Below, piece by piece: positions 42,144 to 50,229 of a DNA stretch of 64,000 nt. Position numbers and translations under genes: made by a program. Each line of letters opens with the position of its first letter. The first letter of the stretch is position 1. The notes beneath the pieces were generated by a model that did no database searches, was not told the origin of the DNA, and saw only the letters and a list, made by a program, of their open reading frames with translations. The stretch lies in assembly GCA_964351395.1 (NCBI GenBank), contig CAYGOF010000003.1, forward strand, positions 310,001 to 374,000, in the 5' to 3' direction. Origin of the DNA: Imperialibacter sp964351395 (lineage in GTDB: Bacteria; Bacteroidota; Bacteroidia; Cytophagales; Cyclobacteriaceae).

Positions 42144-43538
42144 CTATTTTTTTGAATTGCCCTGGATTCCAACTACTACCATTTCATCCATCTTTGAATC
42201 TTCTTGTTCCTCCATTATAACATCGCCTTCAGCGCCAAATTTGATTTTCTCATCACTAATTGGGGCTTCTTCCACTATAATGTCGAGGTCACCTACAACT
42301 CTTTTTTCCCCTTCTTCATTGTCAAGTTTGTATGAAATCGGGAGAATCATCCTCGTTTTCACCTCACGTCCGCCTTGCTTGCCTGGTGTCCATTTTGGTG
42401 ATCCTGCCACAACTCTCACCGATTCCGCATCGCACCCTGCACCAATTCCTTTTACGGTTTCAATATTCGATATCGTGCCATCCTTCTCCACGATAAATTG
42501 CACAAAAACCTTCCCCTCAACACCCATTTGTCGGGCCTGTTTGGGGTATTTTATTTCCCTCCCAATGTAAGTGTAGAAGGCCTGAAACCCTCCAGGAGGA
42601 GTCGGCATCTCTTCTACCTTGGTGAAAATATCCTCATCAGTTCCGTCAGCAACAGCTGAAGCCTGAATATTAATTTCATCTTCACTTGTGCCTGGAAGTT
42701 CGCAGCTAATGACTCCGAAAACCATAAAGGTGGCCAGAACTGGCAACGCAAACTTGCCCCAGTACACATTGTTGTTTTTGTTTGTAAGCATACGTAATCG
42801 TTTTAGTGTTTGTGATTGATTAAAATGACTGCCTAGTGCCAACCCATATTGATTGAGCACCTGCTGAGCCAAAAGTTGTTGATAGATTTCAATGTCTCGG
42901 CCTTCTGTAGCTCTGTCATCTGCCTCAAATTCATGATTCATCGTAATCGCATTTTTGATAGCATACATGACCGGGTTGAACCAAAGAATTGCGTGGGCGA
43001 TCTCGATAAAAAGAATATCTCTGGAGTGCCGCTTTTGAATGTGGGCCAACTCATGTTTTAATATTTGTGTCTTTTCCTTTTCACTGAGTTCCTGGGTATC
43101 ATCCCAAAACAGATAATTCAGGAAGCTGAAAGTAGGCAGTTGACCTTTTGTTCGAACCAACACATACCCCTGTTGAAACTCTTTTTCACCTTTTTTCATT
43201 AGCCGGGTGATAGAAAGAACTTTGACTAAGAGTTTCCCTGTAAAAAATATTATCCCGACAATATAAATGGCCTCTAACCATGATATGCCTGTGTATTGTG
43301 TGGCATAAGGATCTATCACTAATTCCGGCAAAGTCACCACAGCAACCACCTCTTCACTCATTGCCCAGGGCCAGTCAAACCGCACTAGTGGAAAGATCAC
43401 GGAGAAAAGTACCGACGCCAGCAAGTAGTACCGGTTAAATGTATAGCAAGATTCGTTGCGTAATACCAGGTAGTACACAGCATAAAAGACCATGCTGCAC
43501 GCAACAGATTGAAATAAAAATGTAAGTAAACTATTCAT
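42144..43538 (-). CDS. M56/BlaR1-type membrane metallopeptidase fused to a TonB C-terminal domain
   Basis: 464 aa. Transmembrane helices near 10-28, 40-55, 85-105 and 265-283. The zinc motif HELAH lies at residues 162-166, with Glu203 in NHEFEAD. After the last helix a periplasmic tail of about 180 residues contains a TonB C-terminal fold (GVEGKVFVQFIVEKDGTISNIETVKG, GGREVKTRMILPISYKL). The family senses cell-wall or envelope stress and cleaves a BlaI-type repressor. The TonB domain may be the sensor or bind another envelope partner. Coupled to the BlaI-like gene by an 8-base overlap. Confidence 0.92.
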   Translation of the reverse strand: MNSLLTFLFQSVACSMVFYAVYYLVLRNESCYTFNRYYLLASVLFSVIFPLVRFDWPWAMSEEVVAVVTLPELVIDPYATQYTGISWLEAIYIVGIIFFTGKLLVKVLSITRLMKKGEKEFQQGYVLVRTKGQLPTFSFLNYLFWDDTQELSEKEKTQILKHELAHIQKRHSRDILFIEIAHAILWFNPVMYAIKNAITMNHEFEADDRATEGRDIEIYQQLLAQQVLNQYGLALGSHFNQSQTLKRLRMLTNKNNNVYWGKFALPVLATFMVFGVISCELPGTSEDEINIQASAVADGTDEDIFTKVEEMPTPPGGFQAFYTYIGREIKYPKQARQMGVEGKVFVQFIVEKDGTISNIETVKGIGAGCDAESVRVVAGSPKWTPGKQGGREVKTRMILPISYKLDNEEGEKRVVGDLDIIVEEAPISDEKIKFGAEGDVIMEEQEDSKMDEMVVVGIQGNSKK

Positions 43539-43908
43539 CGTCTTTTTCTTTAATATCCTTTTCTACATACTTCATAAGCTCCTCCATGTCTTTTGCATCC
43601 AGCTTGTTTTCATTGGCAAAAAAGGAAACCAGCTTTTGAAAGGAACCATTGAAATAATTCCCCATAAAGTTTTGAAGGAAGAAACTCTTGTATTCATCCT
43701 TACCCACTTTCGGGAAATATTGATGCGTTTTTCCAAATGCCTTGTAACCAACAAAGCCTTTCTTTACCAATATTCTGATAATCGTAGAAACGGTATTATA
43801 GGCAGGTTTTGGTTCAGGCATTTCCTCTAGTACTTCATTTACAAACCCTTTGTCTAGTTTCCAGAGGATCTGCATAATTTGTTCTTCGGCTTTAGTTAGT
43901 TCTTTCAT
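43531..43908 (-). CDS. BlaI/MecI/CopY-family repressor
   Basis: 125 aa. Winged-helix N-terminus: TKAEEQIMQILWKLDKGFVNEVLEEM and AYNTVSTIIRILVKKGFVG, with the recognition helix in the second. C-terminal dimerisation helices carry the site normally cut by the BlaR1 partner. It represses its own operon. The operator proposed here consists of a near-palindrome between the promoter elements and a perfect one overlapping the -33 box. Confidence 0.95.
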   Translation of the reverse strand: MKELTKAEEQIMQILWKLDKGFVNEVLEEMPEPKPAYNTVSTIIRILVKKGFVGYKAFGKTHQYFPKVGKDEYKSFFLQNFMGNYFNGSFQKLVSFFANENKLDAKDMEELMKYVEKDIKEKDDE

Positions 43909-43927
43909 CGTGTGCTATACGTATACT

Positions 43928-43972
43928 CAAATTTAAAACGAACTATTTAGTTTGACAACTAAAATTTTAGTT
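43928..43972 (-). promoter_or_regulatory. Promoter with two palindromic operators for the BlaI/BlaR1-type operon
   Basis: Minus strand: TTG (43958-43956), 20-base spacer, TAAATTTG (43935-43928). A 12-base site AACTATTTAGTT (43941-43952) fills the spacer and a perfect 16-base palindrome AACTAAAATTTTAGTT (43957-43972) overlaps the TTG. Both share AACTA/TAGTT half-sites, as expected for BlaI dimers. The leader is about 13 bases. Confidence 0.75.
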
Positions 43973-44095
43973 TTATTCTTTCTTATTCCATTTATCGAAT
44001 GAAAACGGCCGTTCATCGTTTCTCCGATTCTTCCCTTGCTTGGAAATAAAATTTATTTCAAATTTACTAGCACCACCTACTTAACGATTGTATAC

Positions 44096-44566
44096 ATGAT
44101 TTCCATTGCCACCCTGCTAAAGGAATCGAAAACCTACCTCGACAAGCCCTATATCAAAGTAGCCTGGCACCCCAGGTTGAATTTAATCATCCATGACTGG
44201 AAAGGCTTTGCAACTTTTGAAGAAATTTTGGAAGTGGGTCAAAGAACGTTAGAAGCAGTTCAAATGGAACATGCTACAAAAGTGCTATATGACACACGTG
44301 GCATGGAAGTGCTGGACGATAGGTCCAGAAATTATATCACCAATGAGTTTACGCTAAAAATGATAAGGGCTGGCATCCACTATTCTGCCACAGTTATGCC
44401 CGATGACCCATTTGCTCAATATACTATGCATGCGATAAAGGAAAGGATGGAGAGACACTTTGCCGATCGTGTCAGGTATTTTGATGCGATCAACAAGGCG
44501 ATAGATTGGCTGGTTTCAATGACAATTTCGCCAAAATCAGCAAAGCCACTTGTCGGCAGTAAATAA
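44096..44566 (+). CDS. STAS/SpoIIAA-like protein
   Basis: 156 aa from ATG 44096 (an upstream TTG at 44036 adds only residues of unlike composition). Alternation of strands and helices: YIKVAWHPRLNLIIHDWKGFATFEEILEVGQRTLEAV, TKVLYDTRGMEVLDD and a helical TMHAIKERMERHF end. Same plan as the protein at 22154. Divergent from the BlaI-like operon, so it shares the regulatory gap, but any control by BlaI is untested. Function unknown. Confidence 0.6.
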   Translation: MISIATLLKESKTYLDKPYIKVAWHPRLNLIIHDWKGFATFEEILEVGQRTLEAVQMEHATKVLYDTRGMEVLDDRSRNYITNEFTLKMIRAGIHYSATVMPDDPFAQYTMHAIKERMERHFADRVRYFDAINKAIDWLVSMTISPKSAKPLVGSK

Positions 44567-44622
44567 ATTCCATTTCATTTCTCCCCCCAATTTCGTAGCC
44601 TAGCATTTTCAAAGTCAGGCTT

Positions 44623-45891
44623 ATGAAAACCAGATTAATTTTATTTCTACTTACTCTCCCTTTCTTTGCTCACTCGCAAGCGCCGCAATTTCGTTTTCAA
44701 GGGCAAGGACCCACTCAGATTGTGGAAACATCTTCAAAGCCAATTAAGCTCCAGGAAAGAAAAGTATGGTCTTTTGAAAAAGAAGGGGTTGGATTTACCA
44801 ATGATTTCAGAGGCGCACGTTTAGACGGGGTAGTTCCTCTGACCGATAATACTTTCCAACTTACCATTGAAGCCGAAAACTATCCGGTGAATCCTAGTCC
44901 CTGGTATGCCTTCAAAGTTTGGAGTAGCAAAAGCAAGAAAGTAACCCTTTCCTTCAACTATCCACAAGGCCGCCATCGTTACTTTCCTGTGGTGAGTGCA
45001 GATGGCAAAAACTGGGCTAACCTGGATTCCGCTCGTTTTATTGCCAAATCAGACACAACAATCGCTTTTTACAACTACCGATTACTCCCAAAAGAAGCCA
45101 GCATGGTTCTGGATTTGACCCCCGGGGATACCGTGTGGGTAGCTGGCCAGGAAATGTGGACATCAAAAGAAGTCTATAGTTGGATGGACTCAGTTGGCAA
45201 AGCATTCAAAATAAAACCAAAAGTAATAGGAAAAACGACACTCGGGCGTGACTTAAAAATGATGCAGGTGTCGAAAGGAAAAGACAAGAAAGTAGTCGCA
45301 GTTATCAGTCGCCAGCATCCACCCGAGGTAACAGGATTCTTCGCCATGAAAGCCTTTATTGAACGAATCTTGAAAGACGATCCATTATCCAACGCCTTCA
45401 GAGCAAGGTACGATGTGCTCAACGTTCCGCTCATGAACCCCGACGGGGTGGACGAAGGCCATTGGCGACACAATGCGGGTGGTGTGGACTTGAACAGAGA
45501 CTGGGAAGCTCAAAACCAGCCGGAGGTGAAGCAAGTAGCCGACTACTTTAAGGCCTACATGAAAAAAAGAAAAGGGACGATGGTATTCTTCATGGACTTC
45601 CACAGTACCTGGGACGACATTTATTATACCATAGACCCAAGTCTACCTACCAATACGCCTGGCCTTACTACTGACTGGCTGGCCGGCATTGAGGCAGGTA
45701 TTCCTGGCTATTATGTCAACCACCGGCCTTCAAAAGTCGACAATGGCGTGGTGTCGAGAAACTTCTTTTACCAAACGTTTAATACAGACGGGTTGGTGTT
45801 TGAATTTGGCGACAACACAAGTCGCGACTTTTTGAAACTAAAAGGAACGGTAGCCGCGGAATCGCTCATGAAGCTGCTCCTTAAGGAATAG
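44623..45891 (+). CDS. Secreted M14 zinc carboxypeptidase
   Basis: 422 aa with a signal peptide (residues 1-18). A beta-sandwich domain (about 30-180) precedes the M14 domain from about residue 195. Catalytic residues: SRQHPPE (His and Glu zinc ligands), PLMNPDGV, GGVDLNRDW (substrate Arg), FMDFHSTWDDIYY (third ligand His) and GLVFEFGD (catalytic Glu). Similar to the cytosolic carboxypeptidase-like group with an N-terminal beta domain. It probably trims peptides or peptidoglycan stems in the periplasm. Confidence 0.9.
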   Translation: MKTRLILFLLTLPFFAHSQAPQFRFQGQGPTQIVETSSKPIKLQERKVWSFEKEGVGFTNDFRGARLDGVVPLTDNTFQLTIEAENYPVNPSPWYAFKVWSSKSKKVTLSFNYPQGRHRYFPVVSADGKNWANLDSARFIAKSDTTIAFYNYRLLPKEASMVLDLTPGDTVWVAGQEMWTSKEVYSWMDSVGKAFKIKPKVIGKTTLGRDLKMMQVSKGKDKKVVAVISRQHPPEVTGFFAMKAFIERILKDDPLSNAFRARYDVLNVPLMNPDGVDEGHWRHNAGGVDLNRDWEAQNQPEVKQVADYFKAYMKKRKGTMVFFMDFHSTWDDIYYTIDPSLPTNTPGLTTDWLAGIEAGIPGYYVNHRPSKVDNGVVSRNFFYQTFNTDGLVFEFGDNTSRDFLKLKGTVAAESLMKLLLKE

Positions 45892-45938
45892 ATGATCTTC
45901 CTGGATTGTTTGTTATTGAATAATTTTACCTTGGCTAA

Positions 45939-45990
45939 ATAAAAAGGAAAAGGTCCAAGCGGGACGCATTGAACCAGTTTTCCTTTTTAT
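45939..45990. terminator. Hairpin between convergent M14 and GH13 genes
   Basis: Perfect 13-base inverted repeat (45939-45951 and 45978-45990) with an A-rich/U-rich composition and a 26-base loop. The A or T run in each arm gives a U-tract on both strands, so it can end transcription in both directions. Confidence 0.65.
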
Positions 45991-46077
45991 ACACAACATT
46001 CAATAAAGTCCTTCCAGGATGGGTTTCCTTTTTTAGCCTATACTCACACATTTTCAGTTTAATCCCAATGAGCGTTC

Positions 46078-49020
46078 TTATTCAACAATGATCCTTTCCA
46101 TTTTTCCTCCTTCAGAAGTAGACATGTGAAGGAGGTACATTCCCGCCCTGAACCCCTTTAGCGAGACCGAATAGTAGCCATTTGCTTTTCTAAAATTAAG
46201 ATTGCCTTTGATGAGATTTCCAGCCAGGTTGAACAATGAAATTTGATCAATAGTGGAAAGCGTAAAAATCATCAATTCACCTTGGGTTGGGTTGGGATAA
46301 ACCAATATTTCCAAGTTCCTATCTTGGTACAACACACTGGTTACTTCAGCAAAGTTCACAAAAATATCCTCTCCACCTTCAGCTTTTCCTTCAGCAGACC
46401 CATCCGCATTTCGAAAAACCATCCCAATCCGATACCATTTGGAATCCATGGGGGCATCAACATAGTAATCCCTTGGCTTGATTGTCACACTCCACTTGTT
46501 AGGATCACCAGCTACCTTAGTCATCGCACCAATACCGTCATCCTTTCCCCAGTTTCCTACTACATACTCCCACTCGGCGCCTTCAGGACCATTCGTTATA
46601 ATTCCTGAATGCATATACACTTTTGACGCCCCAATTAGTCCGGCAGTACCAGCTGGGTCAGCCGCCGCTGCATCAAATACAATTGTAATTTCCTGATCGG
46701 GTCGAAATACCTCGGGATCGACACTGACAATCGCAGCATCAGATTTTAAATTGAGATAAATCCAGTCATCGTCGCCTCCTTTCCCAAGTGCACTACCATC
46801 TTCATTCCTGAAATAAAGGCCTATCCTGTAAATAGGCTCTTCATCAGGCACACCAAAGAATTCCCTTGGATTAAGTGTTACTTCCCACTCATTGTCACCG
46901 ACCAAACTCATTTCGCCCAGCCCATCTGTTTCTCCTTTCAAATAGCCAACATTGTTTCCGAAAGGCTGATCAACGACTGCTCCAGCTACCATAAATACTT
47001 TATTCGAACCTATGAGACCACCAGTACCTGCGGCACTTGCCAGGTCGGCGTGAAAGGTGATTGTTACTTCTGTGTTGGCATCAAACTGGGCAGGATCGGT
47101 TTTAACAACAGGAGTATAGGTTTTTACTATCCCTGGTTCTGGTGTATTCAGTGGGATATCTGTGTAGATATGAAACTCACCTGGCTGCAACACAAAAGAT
47201 TTAGCCTCGGTAGCGATGCTTATTTCATTTCCTGTGAAATAGTCGTACCAGGCGCCATTGTGGGTGAAAGAGATGGTGCTTTCTTTTTCACTTAGCGCAA
47301 AATTACCAATGATCACTACGTCCATTTCCGCATGATCCAGCTTTATTGTTTTCACATCGCCTCCAATGCTCCAGCCAAATTGTCCTTCGTTGAACACCCG
47401 CCGATGATCGTTTACCAGGTTAATTAAGGCAGCATGGGCGTTGTAAAGTGATTGGCGTTGTGTGTCGTTGTAGTAATTCAGACTTCCAGCTCCCCACACC
47501 AGTGGCTTATTGCCTACTCTGCCATTGAAATTGATGCTTTTATCATAGCCCAGCTCCTGAAACTGCCACATCATTTTGGGGCCTGGGAGGGTATAAAAAA
47601 ATGCGGCCAGCATCTTTACTCTATTGAGCCCGACCTGCGGATCTTTGATCGTATAAGTAGAGGAGCCCGCTCCATTAACTGAAGCTTTGTACATCAGTCG
47701 TTCTTCATCATGACTTTCCATGTAGGACACCTTGCCTTTACTACTTGCGGAAGAAATATTGGCTGTGGTTTTTCCTGTTAACAAATCGCCATATTCGTAA
47801 GTTGAGTTCCCCCATACCAGCATGCCGTCGGCGATAAGCTCATTCTCCTCGCTTTGGTCGGCGAAATGTTCGAGGATGATGTAAGCGGTAGGGTCAACAG
47901 CTTTTATTTTGGAAGCCATCCGCTTGATAATCGCAATCCTGGATTCGTCTCGCTGACTCCAAAGCCCCACATCCGTATTTTTTGTTTGGGTAAAGCCCTT
48001 GGATAAATCGAACCTAAATCCGTCGAAATGAAATTCAGACAGCCAGTAATGGTTCACGCTATCAGCGAATGCCTTTGTATAGTCACTTTCATGGTTAAAA
48101 TCGTAGCCCACGTTATAAGGATGAGTGGCATCACGATTGAACCAAGGGTTGTCGGCAGATGGCTTATTAGCTTGTCCGTCCCAGTACATTTTGACCATCG
48201 CATTTTGACCATAAGCATGGTTTAATACCATATCAAGGATCACTGCCATCCCTTGCTGATGGGCCGCTTCAACAAAGGCCTTCAAATCGTTTTTGCTTCC
48301 ATAGTATTTGTCGGGAGCAAAAAAATAGGTGGGATTGTAGCCCCAGCTTTCGTTCCCCTCAAACTCCATGATTGGCATGAGCTCAATGGCGTTAACCCCA
48401 AGGCGTTTTAGATAGGATAGCGTATCAGTAAGGTCTTTGTAGTCATGTGATCCGATAAAATCACGGACGAGCAACTCATATATGACCAAATTTTGCTTGT
48501 CAGGCCGCACCCAGTCGTTTTCTGTATTCGCCCAGGCATAAGGGGTCTGTCCCGTTTGTAATACAGTTGCTATTCCGTTGCTGGTTGAAGTGTAGGACGG
48601 TAAGTTGGGATATACAGCTGGTAAAATAAATCGATCGTTCCAGGGGTCCGCAACTTTGTCGGCATATGGATCTCCTATTTTGATCGTCTCATCCACCCAA
48701 TACTGAAAAACATACTCTTTGTTTTCTTCCAGCCCTGTAATCTCCAGCCAAAAAACATCTCCATCAGGGGTCTGATTCATTTTGAAAGCATCGTCCATCT
48801 GCCAACCATTGAAATCTCCCACCACATATACAAAGCCTTTTCCTGGTGCTTCTAGAACTAAAGTAGCTCGTGTGGGGTCAGCACCATAATTGATTCCTTT
48901 TCTGAGGCCTGCCGGCAGTTCCACCACTTCATTGGCCGAACGAACATTAGCATGGCTGTTTTCAGGTAAAAGGACAATAGAGGCTACTATAATGAAAAAT
49001 ATCGCAGGTTGTATTCTCAT
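46078..49020 (-). CDS. T9SS-exported GH13 alpha-amylase with CBM48-like N-terminus and duplicated beta domain
   Basis: 980 aa. Signal peptide (1-24). Residues 50-125 resemble CBM48/E-set (VYVVGDFNGWQ). The GH13 catalytic domain spans about 170-620: DMVLNH, GFRFDLS (nucleophile Asp338), IILEH (acid Glu384) and MESHDEE (Asp438). Two homologous modules follow (638-758 and 764-890), each with GLIG, KV(F/Y)M and YRIG-x-x-FRN-x-DGSA. The C-terminus (about 905-980) is a type IX sorting domain beginning EILVYPNPTQGELMIF. The enzyme should cleave alpha-glucans at or outside the cell surface. No SusCD genes lie nearby. Confidence 0.93.
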   Translation of the reverse strand: MRIQPAIFFIIVASIVLLPENSHANVRSANEVVELPAGLRKGINYGADPTRATLVLEAPGKGFVYVVGDFNGWQMDDAFKMNQTPDGDVFWLEITGLEENKEYVFQYWVDETIKIGDPYADKVADPWNDRFILPAVYPNLPSYTSTSNGIATVLQTGQTPYAWANTENDWVRPDKQNLVIYELLVRDFIGSHDYKDLTDTLSYLKRLGVNAIELMPIMEFEGNESWGYNPTYFFAPDKYYGSKNDLKAFVEAAHQQGMAVILDMVLNHAYGQNAMVKMYWDGQANKPSADNPWFNRDATHPYNVGYDFNHESDYTKAFADSVNHYWLSEFHFDGFRFDLSKGFTQTKNTDVGLWSQRDESRIAIIKRMASKIKAVDPTAYIILEHFADQSEENELIADGMLVWGNSTYEYGDLLTGKTTANISSASSKGKVSYMESHDEERLMYKASVNGAGSSTYTIKDPQVGLNRVKMLAAFFYTLPGPKMMWQFQELGYDKSINFNGRVGNKPLVWGAGSLNYYNDTQRQSLYNAHAALINLVNDHRRVFNEGQFGWSIGGDVKTIKLDHAEMDVVIIGNFALSEKESTISFTHNGAWYDYFTGNEISIATEAKSFVLQPGEFHIYTDIPLNTPEPGIVKTYTPVVKTDPAQFDANTEVTITFHADLASAAGTGGLIGSNKVFMVAGAVVDQPFGNNVGYLKGETDGLGEMSLVGDNEWEVTLNPREFFGVPDEEPIYRIGLYFRNEDGSALGKGGDDDWIYLNLKSDAAIVSVDPEVFRPDQEITIVFDAAAADPAGTAGLIGASKVYMHSGIITNGPEGAEWEYVVGNWGKDDGIGAMTKVAGDPNKWSVTIKPRDYYVDAPMDSKWYRIGMVFRNADGSAEGKAEGGEDIFVNFAEVTSVLYQDRNLEILVYPNPTQGELMIFTLSTIDQISLFNLAGNLIKGNLNFRKANGYYSVSLKGFRAGMYLLHMSTSEGGKMERIIVE

Positions 49021-49170
49021 TTTCGGGGTTGTTTATGGCTACCTAAAATACGCAAGGTAGTACTATGCTAAAAACCCGCCGATGAGTATTTCACCGCAAT
49101 GGTTTGCACAAACGGCAGAAACTGGGCATAACCAGCCTTATGAAAATCATCTCAATGGGGAAACCAGGCT

Positions 49171-49533
49171 TTAATCCTCCGGGTAAGGCACGAACACGAA
49201 GCTGGTAAGCTTCTCATCTACCACGAAGAGGCAGCAAAACTCATCGGGGTCTTTAAAAGCCGCCTTGAACTCATCTGCATCTTTAATCAACTTCCTGTTA
49301 ACGAATTCATCTATATAAGTAGCGTAATAATTCCAAGCCAGGTTAAGCTCATCTTTTGGAATCAGTAGCTGACCTATGGGAATCTCTACTTTGGAAATGG
49401 GAAAAATCGGAAAATCAGAAAACCCCCTGGAGCGGATCTGGTATGATGCCTCCTTGATGCTATCCGATACCATCACAAAGTCTTTAGTAATAGTACCAAG
49501 GTATTTGCCACTTAATTCAGGATCGTTTTCCAT
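49171..49533 (-). CDS. Conserved hypothetical protein in the HigBA operon
   Basis: 120 aa, soluble, acidic. Contains KYLGTITKDFVMVSDSIKEASYQI, an IPIGQLLIPKDELNLAWNYY segment and a final CCLFVVDEKLTSFVFVPYPED. No family recognised. Its start is 2 bases after the antitoxin stop, so it is the third gene of the toxin-antitoxin operon and may be accessory or a passenger. The protein's pattern of alternating strands suggests an all-beta core. Confidence 0.55.
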   Translation of the reverse strand: MENDPELSGKYLGTITKDFVMVSDSIKEASYQIRSRGFSDFPIFPISKVEIPIGQLLIPKDELNLAWNYYATYIDEFVNRKLIKDADEFKAAFKDPDEFCCLFVVDEKLTSFVFVPYPED

Positions 49534-49535
49534 AG

Positions 49536-49886
49536 TTACGAAAGTAATGATTCAGCAGGAATACCAAGATCGTTGTGCAAGGCCTTTATCATTTTTAGTG
49601 ATAATTTTCTCTTTCGTTGGAGCACTTCAGTGACACGGTTCTTTCCACCAAGGTATTTCGCTATGTCCACCTTTCTAAGCCCCATTTGGTCCATGTAAAA
49701 CTTAATTGCTTCTACCGGATCTGGCGGATAAATTGGGTGATGCTTTGTTTCATATGCCTCGATTAAAGTAACCAAAACTTCAAGTTCATCACCTTCTTTG
49801 GTATTGGGCGACGCTTCCCACAAATCATCTACCCTTTTGAGTGAGTTCTTATAGTCCGCATCTGTTTTTATGGCCTTTATTTCCAT
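49536..49886 (-). CDS. higA: HigA-type antitoxin (HTH)
   Basis: 116 aa from ATG 49886, one base after the toxin stop (TAGCATG); an alternative ATG at 49904 would overlap the toxin gene by 17 bases. A helical N-terminus (MEIKAIKTDADYKNSLKRVDDLWEA) neutralises the toxin; the C-terminal helix-turn-helix (KFYMDQMGLRKVDIAKYLGGKNRVTEVLQRKRKLS) binds DNA. It normally represses the operon by binding an operator near the promoter. Toxin-first gene order matches HigBA. Confidence 0.9.
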   Translation of the reverse strand: MEIKAIKTDADYKNSLKRVDDLWEASPNTKEGDELEVLVTLIEAYETKHHPIYPPDPVEAIKFYMDQMGLRKVDIAKYLGGKNRVTEVLQRKRKLSLKMIKALHNDLGIPAESLLS

Positions 49887-49887
49887 G

Positions 49888-50187
49888 CTAAATTGATTTT
49901 GCATCTACTTTATCATATTCTTCATGTGTGCCCACAAATCGGATATATCCTATCTGGAAGTCAAATTTGAACTTCACTATCAGCCGATACTTGTTCCCAC
50001 CAATATTAAAGACTACCCTTCCATCTCCTATAATACTGGCAGATCCAAATTTGTCTTTTAGATGATTGGCGCTTACCCACTCAGTTCTCTTAATCGCTTG
50101 TGCCCAGGCCCGAAGGGGCTGTTCCGCGTCTCTCCGCCCCTCTCTTTCCCAAAATTCACGTAAAGTAGCGACCGATATTATTCGCAT
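49888..50187 (-). CDS. higB: HigB-type mRNA interferase toxin
   Basis: 99 aa. The opening MRIISVATLREFWE, the central EWVSANHLKDKFGSASIIGDGRVVFNIGGNKYRLI and the YIRFVGTHEEYDKVDA end are characteristic of the RelE-fold HigB toxin, which cuts mRNA on ribosomes under stress. Lys, Arg and His residues near the C-terminus suit catalysis. Transcribed from the promoter at 50192-50221; the -7 element ends 4 bases before the ATG, so the mRNA may be leaderless. Confidence 0.92.
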   Translation of the reverse strand: MRIISVATLREFWEREGRRDAEQPLRAWAQAIKRTEWVSANHLKDKFGSASIIGDGRVVFNIGGNKYRLIVKFKFDFQIGYIRFVGTHEEYDKVDAKSI

Positions 50188-50191
50188 GTAT

Positions 50192-50229
50192 CAAAGATAA
50201 AACAAAATGAATAGTTCCCAAAAAGGGAA
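50192..50229 (-). promoter_or_regulatory. Promoter and palindromic operator of higBA
   Basis: Minus strand: TTG (50221-50219), 19-base spacer, TATCTTTG (50199-50192). The palindrome TTCCC-AAAAA-GGGAA at 50215-50229 overlaps the -33 box and abuts the rlmD stop, a fitting position for autoregulation by HigA. Confidence 0.65.
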
